A DNA stretch of 64,000 nucleotides from an uncultured Azospirillum sp. (GCA_900538765.1 UQAB01000004.1:49157-113156), one strand, 5' to 3'. Shown: positions 26,424 to 35,539, numbered from the stretch's first letter. The notes: generated from the sequence alone by a model not told the origin. Numbers and translations are program-made.

Positions 26424-27272
26424 CTACAAGTTTGAACACATGTTTTTTTTGCTGATATCCAGCAGTTTTTGCGGGTCGAATCTGGTTCCGTGCAGAGAGG
26501 CGCCCCAATGCAGGTGCGGTCCGGTGACGCGTCCGGTTTTGCCGACGGTTGCAATTTTTTCGCCTTGTTTTATCGTTTGTCCTTTTTTGACGTTAATGTC
26601 TTGCAAGTGCGCATAAATCGTATGCAGTCCCTGTCCGTGGTCAACGACAACCATATTGCCGCTGTAGAAAAAGTTTTTTCCGGTCATGACAACAATTCCG
26701 TCAGCCGGGGCTATGACAGGGGTTCCTTCCGGCGCTGCCAAATCCATGCCGCGGTGCGGGTTTTTGGGGATTGTATTGATAATTCTCTGACCGCCGAATT
26801 GTCCGCTGACACGGTATTTTTCCAACGGCATTCGGAAACCGGATTTCCAGAACGACGATTGCGAATTGTTTTCTTCCAAAGCTTTTCTCAAGCTTTGGTT
26901 TTCTCTGAGAATTTCATTTCGGTCTTCCTCTTTCGGGGTTACCTTTCTTTCCGGCACACCGTTAATTTTTTGAATATCCCATTGGGCAGGGGAGATACTG
27001 AAAGAGTAGCGTTCTGTCGGATAGTTTTCTTCTTCATCGTTATGGAGAATTTGAAGGGAGTGGTTCAATTTGGCATCACGATCAAAGGCCAACATGAAAT
27101 AACCGTCAGCGCTTACCTGGATTTTTTCGCCGTTAAACCGTACTTCATGGATATCGTTCTCATGGAGGAGGACAACAGAGCCCTGAACTCTTTGTCCGCA
27201 GACTTCTATTGCCTGAGCGGATGCGCTCAACAACATCATGCTAAAAGTTAAATAAATCGCCTTGCAAGTCAT
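26424..27272 (-). CDS. Periplasmic M23-family peptidoglycan endopeptidase
   Basis: Signal peptide at residues 1-21 (ending ASAQA), which supports the 27272 start even though it overlaps xseA by 32 bases. Next comes a beta-rich N-terminal domain, a short coiled coil (NEILRENQSLRKALEEN), and an M23 LytM catalytic domain with HRGMDLAAPEGTPV, the conserved H in IYAHLQ, and HLHWG, all zinc or catalytic positions present. It probably cleaves murein cross-links or activates amidases. The overlap with xseA implies coupled expression. Confidence 0.92.
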   Translation of the reverse strand: MTCKAIYLTFSMMLLSASAQAIEVCGQRVQGSVVLLHENDIHEVRFNGEKIQVSADGYFMLAFDRDAKLNHSLQILHNDEEENYPTERYSFSISPAQWDIQKINGVPERKVTPKEEDRNEILRENQSLRKALEENNSQSSFWKSGFRMPLEKYRVSGQFGGQRIINTIPKNPHRGMDLAAPEGTPVIAPADGIVVMTGKNFFYSGNMVVVDHGQGLHTIYAHLQDINVKKGQTIKQGEKIATVGKTGRVTGPHLHWGASLHGTRFDPQKLLDISKKNMCSNL

Positions 27273-28590
27273 CTTTTTTTACAATCGGTTTGGTTTTAAC
27301 GGAACCGTCTGCGAAGAAAATTTCAAGATGAGGGCTGTGTATCGCTTCGGTTACAGAATAAACCGTTTTTCTTTTGTTATTCTTTATCCAGGCGAAGCCT
27401 CGTCTTAATACAGCCTCCACAGACACTGAGTCCAGTCTAAGCGATAAATTCTTTAAATTTTCTTGCTTTTTTTCAAAAATATTCAAAATATAATAAGGTC
27501 TTAGATTATTTTTCTCTATTTGGCTGTATTTGTTGGCCAGAAAATTGGTAAACGAAAGTTTCAGTCTTTCGGTTCTGTCGTCCAGTTTTTGTTGGTTTTC
27601 CAGCAGAATTTGTTCCAAATTCGGAATGCCGCGGTTTAAGCCTTCCAGTTTGGTCTGATAACCGCTCAGGTAGCGGTGGGCTGCGTTAATCAGGCGCCCC
27701 TGAATGATTGACAGACGGGATTCCAATTCAGCCTTGACCGGGACGGCAAATTCGGCGGCTCCGGTCGGCGTCGGTGCGCGGATATCGGCAACATAGTCAA
27801 TCAGCATGGTGTCGGTTTCGTGTCCGACTGCGGAAATGACCGGAATTTCTGAAGCATAAACCGCGCGGATGACGATTTCTTCATTAAACGGCCAGAGGTC
27901 TTCAAGGCTGCCGCCGCCGCGGGCGACGATAATTACATCCGGGCGGGGAATCCGTCCGTTTGCCGGCAGGCTGTTAAAACCTTTTACAGCCGCTGCTATT
28001 TTTTCCGCCGCTCCTTCGCCTTGCACCGGGGTTGGCCAGAGGATGATATGGCCGGGAAAACGGTCGCGGACACGGTGGATGATGTCCCGAATGACGGCGC
28101 CGCTGGCCGAAGTGACGACGCCTATAGTTTGAGGCAGATAGGGTATTTTCTTTTTATGTGCGGAATCAAACAGGCCTTCGGCGGCAAATTGTTGTTTTCT
28201 TTCTTCCAAAAGTTTGAGCAGGGCGCCGGTGCCGGCAACTTCCATCTGTTCAATAACCAGCTGGTATGATGATTTGCCGGCAAAAGTGGTGATTTTTCCG
28301 GTGGCAATAACTTCCAGTCCGTCTTCGGGTTTGATTTTTAAGCCGGCGGCAACACCGCGCCAGCAGACAGCGGCGATAACGGCGTTTTCGTCTTTTAAGG
28401 ACAGGTAGTAATGTCCTGAATCTGCCCTTTTGGCGCCGAAAATTTCGCCTTTGATGCGGACGCGGTTAAACTTTGTTTCGACAAAGCGTTTGATTTCCGC
28501 CGAAATTTCGCTGACAGTATATTCTTTTTCTTCATTTTGCGTTTGCTCTGTCGCGGCGGGGGCGACAAGGCTGCTTAACAAATCTTCCAT
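27241..28590 (-). CDS. xseA: Exodeoxyribonuclease VII large subunit
   Basis: Large subunit of ExoVII, a single-strand exonuclease acting on both ends. The N-terminal OB-fold (VSEISAEIKRFVETKFNRVRIKGEI in pieces, about residues 25-120) is followed by the catalytic domain with GVVTSASGAVIRDI, RGGGSLEDLWPFNEE and SAVGHETDTMLIDYVAD. The coiled-coil region is about residues 280-390. 449 residues, normal. The small subunit xseB is not in this window. Confidence 0.96.
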   Translation of the reverse strand: MEDLLSSLVAPAATEQTQNEEKEYTVSEISAEIKRFVETKFNRVRIKGEIFGAKRADSGHYYLSLKDENAVIAAVCWRGVAAGLKIKPEDGLEVIATGKITTFAGKSSYQLVIEQMEVAGTGALLKLLEERKQQFAAEGLFDSAHKKKIPYLPQTIGVVTSASGAVIRDIIHRVRDRFPGHIILWPTPVQGEGAAEKIAAAVKGFNSLPANGRIPRPDVIIVARGGGSLEDLWPFNEEIVIRAVYASEIPVISAVGHETDTMLIDYVADIRAPTPTGAAEFAVPVKAELESRLSIIQGRLINAAHRYLSGYQTKLEGLNRGIPNLEQILLENQQKLDDRTERLKLSFTNFLANKYSQIEKNNLRPYYILNIFEKKQENLKNLSLRLDSVSVEAVLRRGFAWIKNNKRKTVYSVTEAIHSPHLEIFFADGSVKTKPIVKKDDLQGDLFNF

Positions 28591-28755
28591 TCTTGTGTTT
28601 CCTGTTATAAGTCCGCTTTATTTTATTCTGTTTTAATGTTTTTGTTAAGCAGTGTTTTTCGGGGTGTGGACGAGGAAGAGGTTTAAACTGCTTGAATTTT
28701 TGCGATAAGTTGTTATTGTTAGGGCGAATATGTATTATTTTAAAAAATTATAATT

Positions 28756-29322
28756 ATGGAAAAGGAAGAATCGCTTGACTGGAAACAAGATTACCAGATG
28801 TTTTGCAAGAGGCATCTTTTCTTTGATGTTTCTTCTTTGAAGCTTATGCACCGGAGAATGACGGATAAGGCTGCCGAGTTTTCGCTTGAGGATGTCAGTT
28901 TTATTATTAACAGCTGGGATAGTTACGGCGGGTATTTTACTTATTGCTCCCGTCTGAGTTTGGAGTTTGTGTCCGAGAGTTATCAGAAGCTAGAACGGGA
29001 AAAGCGTTTTAAAGTCTTTGAAGTGTATGGCACGTATAATGTTTTGGCTTCAGATATTTGGGTTGTGGAAGAGGTTGTTGTTTCGCGGCAGGATGGGCTG
29101 ACTGTGGTTGTCAAGCATGACGGGGTTTATGACGTGTTTTATAAATCTTACGATAAGACCATTGATCCGCATCGGCAGGAACGGGAAGAACTTTTGCAGC
29201 AAGGTGTTATCGGCATGCCTGTTTATTATGGCTTGCAGCCGGTTGATTTGTGGAAAGTTTTTTCTGTGAAAAATGTTTCGGAACAGGAGTTGCGAGAGAA
29301 GTATTGTTTTAGATTAAATTAA
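28756..29322 (+). CDS. Hypothetical protein, 188 aa
   Basis: No signal peptide or membrane segment. The protein is acidic and aromatic-rich (SWDSYGGYFTYCSRLSLEF, VYGTYNVLASDIWVVEEVVV). No family recognised. The leader before the ATG is AT-only and lacks a Shine-Dalgarno sequence, ending ATAATTATGG. This start context recurs in front of the genes at 38692, 62128 and 62914. The next gene starts 16 bases after its stop, so the two may form an operon. Confidence 0.7.
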   Translation: MEKEESLDWKQDYQMFCKRHLFFDVSSLKLMHRRMTDKAAEFSLEDVSFIINSWDSYGGYFTYCSRLSLEFVSESYQKLEREKRFKVFEVYGTYNVLASDIWVVEEVVVSRQDGLTVVVKHDGVYDVFYKSYDKTIDPHRQEREELLQQGVIGMPVYYGLQPVDLWKVFSVKNVSEQELREKYCFRLN

Positions 29323-29338
29323 TTTAATTTTTGTGTTT

Positions 29339-29665
29339 ATGATTACAGCAAAGTTTTTGAAAAGAGCCTTCGGTTTTGACAAAGAAACAAGGCTGAGAAA
29401 GGGTTTGGACGTTTGGCACAGGCTTGATGCCGATTTGCCTGAGGCGAAAGGTGTGGCGGAAGATGACCAAGAACGTCTGGATAAATTTGCGGCAGCGGCG
29501 GCTAAGCTTTCATATCAGGAATGTTATTGGCTGAAAGAGTGGCTGCAAGATGAAGTTTATATGCTGAAGCAAAATTTTTGCGAACATTCTACGGCTTCTG
29601 GCGAGGTGTTTGAGCGAAAGTGGCTGCAAATTTACGAGAGCCATTTGTCCTTGTTGCAAGGGTAG
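29339..29665 (+). CDS. Hypothetical protein, about 108 aa
   Basis: Small, mostly helical protein with an early basic segment (TAKFLKRAFGFDKETRLRKGL) and an acidic middle. The start is either GTG at 29333 or ATG at 29339; neither has a clear ribosome site. It follows the 188-aa gene closely and converges with the DUF805 gene. No family recognised. Confidence 0.6.
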   Translation: MITAKFLKRAFGFDKETRLRKGLDVWHRLDADLPEAKGVAEDDQERLDKFAAAAAKLSYQECYWLKEWLQDEVYMLKQNFCEHSTASGEVFERKWLQIYESHLSLLQG

Positions 29666-29669
29666 AAAT

Positions 29670-30209
29670 TTATGAAAGCATTCGGCTCAGGCGGAATGCT
29701 TTTTTTATTCTGTTCATTTCTTTTAATTCAGTGCGTAATCCGCTGTATCCATATTTGTTGTATATGGTTTCGGAGGATAGAAACGACCAAAAAAGAATGA
29801 AGCCGAAGACACAGAAAAAAGGGATTATGTAAATGACATCATAGGCTTTATTGATAGGATACCATAGAAAAAGATATTTTGGTAAGAACAGAAAAGCAGT
29901 GAGAACAACCAGCCACCAGCCGCTTTGATTTTGATCGTGCAGTCTTCTGATTTGCAGTGAAATGCTTGGGATTATTAGTAAAATCAGATAGATGTGTAAA
30001 GGTGTGTATTGGTTGTAATACGCGCATATTTCATTAAAAATTGAGATTATAATGATATTTTCAAAGATGAATGACAGATAGGCGCATTTGCTTGATCTTC
30101 CCTTGAAGTTGAAGCTGTTCATTATGTTTATACGAAAAAACGGAAGGATTAAATCAAGCAGCCTTGATATTGCTATTTTTTTATATTCGTTTATTGTTTG
30201 ATAAGCCAT
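29670..30209 (-). CDS. DUF805-like membrane protein
   Basis: 179 residues with about four hydrophobic helices. The DUF805 hallmarks are present: FNFKGRSSKCAYLSF near the first helix and the loop RRLHDQNQSGWWLV between helices two and three. Function of the family is unknown. It begins one base after the ftsY stop, so it appears to be the last gene of mtaB-ftsY-DUF805. AT content is higher than in ftsY. Confidence 0.82.
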   Translation of the reverse strand: MAYQTINEYKKIAISRLLDLILPFFRINIMNSFNFKGRSSKCAYLSFIFENIIIISIFNEICAYYNQYTPLHIYLILLIIPSISLQIRRLHDQNQSGWWLVVLTAFLFLPKYLFLWYPINKAYDVIYIIPFFCVFGFILFWSFLSSETIYNKYGYSGLRTELKEMNRIKKAFRLSRMLS

Positions 30210-30210
30210 T

Positions 30211-31137
30211 TTATAAACTCAGCAGGTTTTGGGCATAGTCGCGGGCAGAGAAAGAATCGAGGTCGTCAATGCCTTCGCCAACGCCGATAAAATAAACCGG
30301 CAGAGGGCTTTCTTCGGCAATGGCTACCAGGATTCCGCCTTTGGCAGAACCATCAAGTTTGGTGACGACCAGGCCGTCAACCGGACATATTTCCCGAAAG
30401 GTCTTTACCTGATCCAGAGCATTCTGGCCGGTGGTCGCGTCTATGGTGAGCAGGGTTTGGTGCGGCGCTTCGGGGATAATTTTCTGAATAACCCGGGTGA
30501 TTTTTTTCAGTTCGTCCATCAGCCCGGTTTTGTTTTGCAAGCGGCCGGCGGTGTCGATGAAGACTATGTCGTCATTTTGGCGGAGAGCTTCCTGAATGCC
30601 GTCATAACACAGCCCTGCGGCGTCACAACCGTCAGAGCCTTTGAAAACGCGAATCCCGTTGCGTTCTCCCCATACGGAAAGCTGTTCAACCGCGGCTGCG
30701 CGGAAAGTATCTCCGGCGATAAAGGAAATTTGCGGCTTGTGTCCCGATTGAGCGTTTTTGAGTTTTGCGGCCAGTTTGCCGATGGTGGTCGTTTTGCCGG
30801 CGCCATTAACGCCAATCATCAGGATAATGCAGGGTTTTTTATGGTTATCAATGACAAATCCTTTTTCGCAAGGGGTGAGAATTTGTTCGATATCCGCGGC
30901 AAGTTCGCTTCTGATTTCGGCTTCGCTGATGTCTTTATTCAGACGGCGTTTTCCAAATGTCTCGATTATTTTGGCAGAGGCTTTGACACCCATATCCGCG
31001 GCGATGAGAACATCCTGTAAATCGTTAAGCGTTTGCGAATCTACTTTTTGTTTGGTGAAAATATCAGAGATGCCGCCGGTCAGTTTGGCGGAGGTTTTTT
31101 TTAAGCCGAGGCCGAGTTTTTGAAAAAAGTTAACCAT
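30211..31137 (-). CDS. ftsY: Signal recognition particle receptor FtsY
   Basis: SRP receptor GTPase that docks ribosome-nascent chains at the inner membrane. The N-domain helices are followed by the G-domain with GVNGAGKTTTIGKLA (P-loop), DTFRAAAVEQL, DTAGRLQNK, TKLDGSAKGG and the C-terminal GVGEGIDDLDSF. About 308 residues, so it lacks the long acidic A domain of E. coli FtsY, as in many alphaproteobacteria. The ATG at 31137 overlaps the mtaB stop by 8 bases. Confidence 0.97.
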   Translation of the reverse strand: MVNFFQKLGLGLKKTSAKLTGGISDIFTKQKVDSQTLNDLQDVLIAADMGVKASAKIIETFGKRRLNKDISEAEIRSELAADIEQILTPCEKGFVIDNHKKPCIILMIGVNGAGKTTTIGKLAAKLKNAQSGHKPQISFIAGDTFRAAAVEQLSVWGERNGIRVFKGSDGCDAAGLCYDGIQEALRQNDDIVFIDTAGRLQNKTGLMDELKKITRVIQKIIPEAPHQTLLTIDATTGQNALDQVKTFREICPVDGLVVTKLDGSAKGGILVAIAEESPLPVYFIGVGEGIDDLDSFSARDYAQNLLSL

Positions 31138-32173
31138 CAATATTTTCTCCCTGTTCGCGTAAAATACGGGCGCGTTCCCGGCGGATTTCCACCGGAACCT
31201 GCGGCATCAGGGCCGCAGGCGTTCCGGGGCGTTCCGAATAAGGAAAAACGTGCAGCTTGTCAATTCCCGCTTCATGCACCAGTTTTACCGTGTTTTGAAA
31301 AGCTTCGTCGGTTTCGGTCGGAAAACCGCAAATAAAGTCGGCGCCGAAAGTGGCTTCGGGACGAACCTTGCGAATCCGGTGACAGAGGCTGATGACGTCT
31401 TCACGGCTGTGGCGGCGTTTCATTCTCTTCAGAATCAGATTGTCGCCGGATTGGATTGAAAAGTGAAAATGCGGTGTAATGTTGGGGTATTTTTGCAAAA
31501 GTTCAATAAAGTCGTCATCAATGGCCGCGGGGTCAAGCGAGCCAAATTGCAGCGCCGGAAGAGCCGGAAATTTTTCCAGGATATGCCGGACGAGGCGGCT
31601 GAATGACGGGCGGTAGGAGCAGGCATCGACTCCGGTGAGGCAGATTTCTTGAAAGCCCTGTTCCAGCAGTTCGGCAATTTGCTCAAAAATATGTTCTTCC
31701 GCGACGGAACGGTTGTTACCGCGGGCATAAGGAACAATGCAGTAGGTGCAGCGGTGGTCGCAGCCCTGCTGGATTTGGACAAAGGCACGCTGCCGTCCTT
31801 CGAATCCGGTGATGATATAGTTATCGTAGTTATCATAGTCAAAAATGTTGCCGACGTAGGATTTTTCCGCGGGTGCAGCGGTCAGGTATTTTTCTATTTC
31901 AGTTTTTTCCCGGTTGCCGAGAATGAGGTCGACCTCTTCCATTTCCGCAAATTTCTGTGGTGCAATTTGGGCGGCGCAGCCGGTGACAATGATTTTGGCA
32001 TTGGGATTTTCCTTGCGGAGTTTACGAATAGTCTGTCGGCACTGGCGTTCGGCTTCCCCGGTTACGGCGCAGGTGTTGACGACGATGATATTATCAAGCT
32101 TTTGGAGCTTTTCCTTCAATATTTCCGACTCGTAGCTGTTGATGCGGCAGCCGAGGGTGATGACTTTGACCAT
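31130..32173 (-). CDS. mtaB: MtaB-like tRNA methylthiotransferase, short form
   Basis: Radical-SAM methylthiotransferase converting t6A37 to ms2t6A37 in tRNA. The N-terminal UPF0004 domain carries three cluster Cys (TLGCRINSYES, NTCAVTGEAERQ, VTGCAAQ). The radical SAM motif CDHRCTYCIVPYARG has CX3CX2C. At 347 residues it ends at about the point where the usual C-terminal TRAM domain of 60-70 residues would begin, so it seems to lack TRAM. The following ftsY overlap suggests this is a settled end, not an assembly error. Confidence 0.9.
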   Translation of the reverse strand: MVKVITLGCRINSYESEILKEKLQKLDNIIVVNTCAVTGEAERQCRQTIRKLRKENPNAKIIVTGCAAQIAPQKFAEMEEVDLILGNREKTEIEKYLTAAPAEKSYVGNIFDYDNYDNYIITGFEGRQRAFVQIQQGCDHRCTYCIVPYARGNNRSVAEEHIFEQIAELLEQGFQEICLTGVDACSYRPSFSRLVRHILEKFPALPALQFGSLDPAAIDDDFIELLQKYPNITPHFHFSIQSGDNLILKRMKRRHSREDVISLCHRIRKVRPEATFGADFICGFPTETDEAFQNTVKLVHEAGIDKLHVFPYSERPGTPAALMPQVPVEIRRERARILREQGENIDG

Positions 32174-32191
32174 TTGAAATTCCCGTATAAA

Positions 32192-32233
32192 AAATCCTCT
32201 TCTTCGGCAATATAGGGCAAAAGAAGAGGATTT
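32192..32233 (-). terminator. Intrinsic terminator of ldh
   Basis: Perfect 13-bp AAATCCTCTTCTT/AAGAAGAGGATTT stem with a 16-nt loop, followed on the minus strand by a T run just upstream of mtaB. Confidence 0.85.
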
Positions 32234-32252
32234 GCAACGTTAAAATAACGGC

Positions 32253-33200
32253 TTATTTTTCAGAAATCATGGCCAGAGCCTTGTCTGAATATTCCTTCAT
32301 GACAACGGCGCTGTCATGAAGAGCTTTGCTTTCTTCGGCGTTCAGGGTCGGGTAGATGACCTGATGAATGCCGCGTTTGCCGAGGACTGTCGGCAGGGAC
32401 AGGCAGACGCCCTTGACGCCTTCAACATTGTCCTGGTGAGAGGATACGGTCAGAATGGCGTATTCGTTGTTGGTGATGGCGCGGCAAATGCGGCACAAAG
32501 CGCCGGCGATGCCATAAAATGTGGCGCCTTTACCGTCAATGATTTTGTAAGCGGCATTGCGAACACCATCATCGATTTCGTCTTTGACTTCTTTGGTAAA
32601 TGGTTTGCCGATTTCTTCAGCCATTTTGTCCAGCGATACCGTTCCGGCATCACTGGCAGACCAGACCAAGACTTCGCTGTCGCCGTGTTCGCCCAAAACA
32701 TTGGCATGAATGGACTGCGGCGAAATCCCCAGGTGGTAGCCGAGCAGGGTGCGGAAGCGCGCGGTGTCCAGCACCGTTCCGGAGCCGATGACTCTTTCCT
32801 TGGGGAAGCCGGAGAGCTTGAGTGCGACTTCAGTCATGATATCCGCCGGGTTGGCGGTGATAATCAATGTGGTGTCGGGAGCGGCTTTGGCAATCTGCGG
32901 AATGATGCTTTCAAAAATTTTGACGTTGCGACCGAGGAGGTCAATGCGCGTTTCGCCCGGGCGCTGGTTGGCGCCGGCAGTGACAATGACGATTTCGCAG
33001 CCTTTGAGGTCATCATAAGTTCCGGCCTTGACTTTGTTGGCAAAAGCAAACGGTGCGGCGTGAGCCAGGTCCATGGCTTCCGCTTCGGCTTTCTTTTCGT
33101 TGGCGTCAATTAAAACAACTTTTCTGGCAACGCCTCTCATAATCAGGGCAAAGGCGGTTGCGCTGCCGACAGAACCGGCTCCTATAATTCCTACTTTCAT
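32253..33200 (-). CDS. ldh: L-lactate dehydrogenase
   Basis: NAD-dependent 2-hydroxyacid dehydrogenase of the LDH/MDH family. Nucleotide loop GIIGAGSVGSATAF; substrate loop GANQRPGETRIDLL, where the Gln before the Arg-Pro-Gly is the lactate-type specificity residue (malate enzymes have Arg there); active-site His in LGEHGDSEV. 315 residues. Reduces pyruvate to L-lactate, fitting a fermentative metabolism together with PpdK. The alternative, a LDH-like malate dehydrogenase, is less likely given the specificity loop. Confidence 0.88.
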   Translation of the reverse strand: MKVGIIGAGSVGSATAFALIMRGVARKVVLIDANEKKAEAEAMDLAHAAPFAFANKVKAGTYDDLKGCEIVIVTAGANQRPGETRIDLLGRNVKIFESIIPQIAKAAPDTTLIITANPADIMTEVALKLSGFPKERVIGSGTVLDTARFRTLLGYHLGISPQSIHANVLGEHGDSEVLVWSASDAGTVSLDKMAEEIGKPFTKEVKDEIDDGVRNAAYKIIDGKGATFYGIAGALCRICRAITNNEYAILTVSSHQDNVEGVKGVCLSLPTVLGKRGIHQVIYPTLNAEESKALHDSAVVMKEYSDKALAMISEK

Positions 33201-33264
33201 TATTTTTTCCTCATTAAATTTATACCTGTCTTATATATAGTCATTCCTTTAGTTTTAGCAAGAG

Positions 33265-33291
33265 AAAAGGCCGTAAATTTTACGGCCTTTT
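33265..33291 (-). terminator. Terminator between the small acidic protein gene and ldh
   Basis: AAAAGGCCGTA/TACGGCCTTTT palindrome with a short AT loop; works on either strand. Confidence 0.8.
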
Positions 33292-33313
33292 GATAACAAA
33301 TTCTTGCGGATTG

Positions 33314-33574
33314 TTACTCTTGGATTATGGTTTCCTCTTCTCCGGCGGTGTCTTCGGGGTTTTCTTCCTCAATATCTTCAACCGGCTGGCCGTCGACGCT
33401 CATGTTGCCTTCGGAATCTTCGGTGACGACGGCGGTTTCTGTGTCTGTGGCTTCATTGACGGATTCAACCGCGACAATATTGGCTTCAACTGCAGGTGAC
33501 GGGGATTTGTTTACAAGGCGGCCGATAACCAAGATTATGACGACGATTAAAATCAGGTAAAATATTTTTTTCAT
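33314..33574 (-). CDS. Small membrane-anchored acidic protein
   Basis: 86 residues: MKK, one transmembrane helix (FYLILIVVIILVIGRLV), then a strongly acidic, low-complexity tail (VESVNEATDTETAVVTEDSE and EEENPEDTAGEEETI). It probably has the acidic tail in the periplasm, or is an acidic lipid-anchored-like protein without a Cys. No family recognised. It is flanked by its own terminator. Confidence 0.65.
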   Translation of the reverse strand: MKKIFYLILIVVIILVIGRLVNKSPSPAVEANIVAVESVNEATDTETAVVTEDSEGNMSVDGQPVEDIEEENPEDTAGEEETIIQE

Positions 33575-33898
33575 ATGTGTTCTCCCGGAAAAAGTATTTT
33601 TATACCTTTATAAGTAGATTAGTTTTTGCTTTTTTTCAACAATAGTTTGGAGAAATGCGCAATTTTACGGGAAAAGAACAGGGAAAAAAACGAAAAAAAA
33701 CACCGCGGATGAGAATTTTATCCACTTTTCTGCCGTTGGTAAAAACAAGGAAAACCGCGCTTTTGAACGATGTAGGATATTGAAAAACGATGCGATGTGA
33801 AAAATAATGCTTGTCAAATTATATGTTTTTATGCTAACAAATTGCTCACAGGCCGTTGCGGTCTGAAAATTTGTTTTAATTTTTTTGAGGTTAATCAT
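33575..33898 (+). promoter_or_regulatory. Gene-free gap with probable acpP promoter
   Basis: 324 bases without a convincing gene. TTGTCA at 33811-33816 and GCTAAC about 16 bases later resemble an alphaproteobacterial promoter in front of acpP. The poly-A/G stretch at 33670-33710 is not explained. Confidence 0.35.
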
Positions 33899-34132
33899 AT
33901 GACTGATGTAGCTAATCGCGTTAAGAAAATCGTTGCAGAGCACCTTGGCGTAGAAGAATCAAAAGTAACAGACAACGCTAGTTTCATTGACGATTTGGGC
34001 GCTGATAGTTTGGATACAGTAGAATTGGTTATGGCTTTCGAAGAAGAATTCGGTTGCGAAATTCCTGATGAAGCTGCTGAAAAGATTCTTACTGTTAAAG
34101 ATGCTATCGATTATCTTTCTAAGAATGCATAA
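33899..34132 (+). CDS. acpP: Acyl carrier protein
   Basis: 77-residue carrier of growing fatty acyl chains. The phosphopantetheine attachment Ser is in DLGADSLDTVELVMAFEEEF. The start at 33899 (MTDVANRVKKIVAEHLG) has GAGG 9 bases upstream and matches family length; a longer frame upstream is not coding. It lies upstream of fabF, with a hairpin between them that may raise acpP over fabF expression. Codon use is more restricted than in neighbours, as expected of an abundant protein. Confidence 0.97.
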   Translation: MTDVANRVKKIVAEHLGVEESKVTDNASFIDDLGADSLDTVELVMAFEEEFGCEIPDEAAEKILTVKDAIDYLSKNA

Positions 34133-34159
34133 GTCTTTATGACTATAAGTTGATTGATG

Positions 34160-34191
34160 AAACTCGCTCTAGGTGAATAGGCGAGTTTTAT
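34160..34191 (+). terminator. Hairpin between acpP and fabF (terminator or attenuator)
   Basis: AAACTCGC/GCGAGTTT stem with a 13-nt loop and a following TTTTATCTTT tract. Partial readthrough would give more acpP than fabF transcript. Confidence 0.65.
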
Positions 34192-34261
34192 CTTTATCAC
34201 GGGGCTGATGTTGACATCTTATTTACGGCCCGACCCTGAAAATTTGATAAGAGGTAAATAT

Positions 34262-35536
34262 ATGAGAAGAGTTGTTGTTACCGGTTTGGGTATTGTTTCT
34301 CCTTTGGGCAGAGGCGTTGAGTACAACTGGAAGAGTATATTGGAAGGTAAGTCCGGTATTCGCAAGATTGAGGGCGTAGACCTGAAAGATATTCCGGTTA
34401 CGATTGCCGGACAGGTTCCCTGGGGCAAAGGCGAACATGAGTTTGATCCGGACAGCGTTTTTGCACCGAAAGACCAGAAAAAGAACGACAAGTTCATTAT
34501 GTACGGCATGGCTGCCGGTGCAGATGCTTTGACTGACGCGGGCTGGGATGTTGAAACGGCCAGCGATGAAGAAAAAGACCGTTTCGGCGTTATGATGGGG
34601 TCCGGCATCGGTGGTTTGGACGTGATTTATGAGAATGCCATTTCTTTTTATGAAAACGGCATGAAGAAAATTTCTCCGTTCTTTATTCCTTCCTGCCTGA
34701 TTAATCTGGTATCCGGCAATCTGTCCATTAAGTTTGGTTTGAAAGGCCCGAATCACGCCTGTGTTACCGCTTGTTCAACCGGAACGCACGCTATCGGCGA
34801 TGCGGCAAGAATCATTGCCTGCGGAGATGCCGATATGATGTTGGCCGGTGGCGCCGAATCTGCGGTTAATGTTCTGGGGTTGTCCGGTTTTGCCAGAATG
34901 AAAGCGGTTACTTCTGATTTTAATGATACGCCGGAAAAAGCCTCCCGTCCGTGGGATAAAGGACGCAGCGGTTTCGTTATGGGCGAAGGTTCAGGTGCGC
35001 TGGTCTTAGAAGAACTGGAACACGCCAAAGCCCGCGGTGCAAAAATCTATGCTGAGGTTGTCGGTTACGGTATGAGCGGTGATGCTTATCATATTACGGC
35101 TCCGTCCGGCGACGGTGCTTACCGAGCGATGAAAATGGCGGCCGATCATGCTAAAGAACATGGTGTTGAATTGAAAGACATCAACTACATCAATGCGCAT
35201 GGTACGTCTACACCAGCCGGCGATGTCGGTGAGGCGATGGCAGTCAAGCGTTTGTTTGGCGATGACATCAAGCATGTTTCCATGTCTTCTACCAAGTCGG
35301 CTATCGGTCACCTGTTGGGTGCCGCCGGTGCCGTAGAGGCTGTTTACAGCATTAAAGCTCTGGAAGACCAGATCTGTCCGCCGACACTCAATCTGGAAGA
35401 TCCCGCTGATGAAATTAAAGATATGGATTTAGTTCCATTGAAAGCCAAGAAGAAAGAGATTAGGGCGGTTATGTCGAACTCATTCGGATTTGGAGGGACT
35501 AATTCATCTCTGATTTTCAAAAAATATTCCGCTTAG
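34262..35536 (+). CDS. fabF: Beta-ketoacyl-ACP synthase II
   Basis: Condensing enzyme elongating fatty acids. The Cys-His-His triad is visible: Cys in VTACSTGTHAIG, His in INAHGTSTPAGD and His in KSAIGHLLGAAGAVEA. The start at 34262 (MRRVVVTGLGIVSPLG) has AAGAGG upstream and matches the family; a frame opening at 34208 is unsupported. 424 residues. The TAG stop overlaps the first bases of the conserved context that precedes the 103-nt hairpin element. Confidence 0.97.
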   Translation: MRRVVVTGLGIVSPLGRGVEYNWKSILEGKSGIRKIEGVDLKDIPVTIAGQVPWGKGEHEFDPDSVFAPKDQKKNDKFIMYGMAAGADALTDAGWDVETASDEEKDRFGVMMGSGIGGLDVIYENAISFYENGMKKISPFFIPSCLINLVSGNLSIKFGLKGPNHACVTACSTGTHAIGDAARIIACGDADMMLAGGAESAVNVLGLSGFARMKAVTSDFNDTPEKASRPWDKGRSGFVMGEGSGALVLEELEHAKARGAKIYAEVVGYGMSGDAYHITAPSGDGAYRAMKMAADHAKEHGVELKDINYINAHGTSTPAGDVGEAMAVKRLFGDDIKHVSMSSTKSAIGHLLGAAGAVEAVYSIKALEDQICPPTLNLEDPADEIKDMDLVPLKAKKKEIRAVMSNSFGFGGTNSSLIFKKYSA

Positions 35537-35539
35537 GGG

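Noticed and set aside
32253..33200. Malate dehydrogenase as the product
   Set aside because: The substrate loop has Gln before RPGETR, as in L-lactate dehydrogenases; malate enzymes carry Arg at that site.
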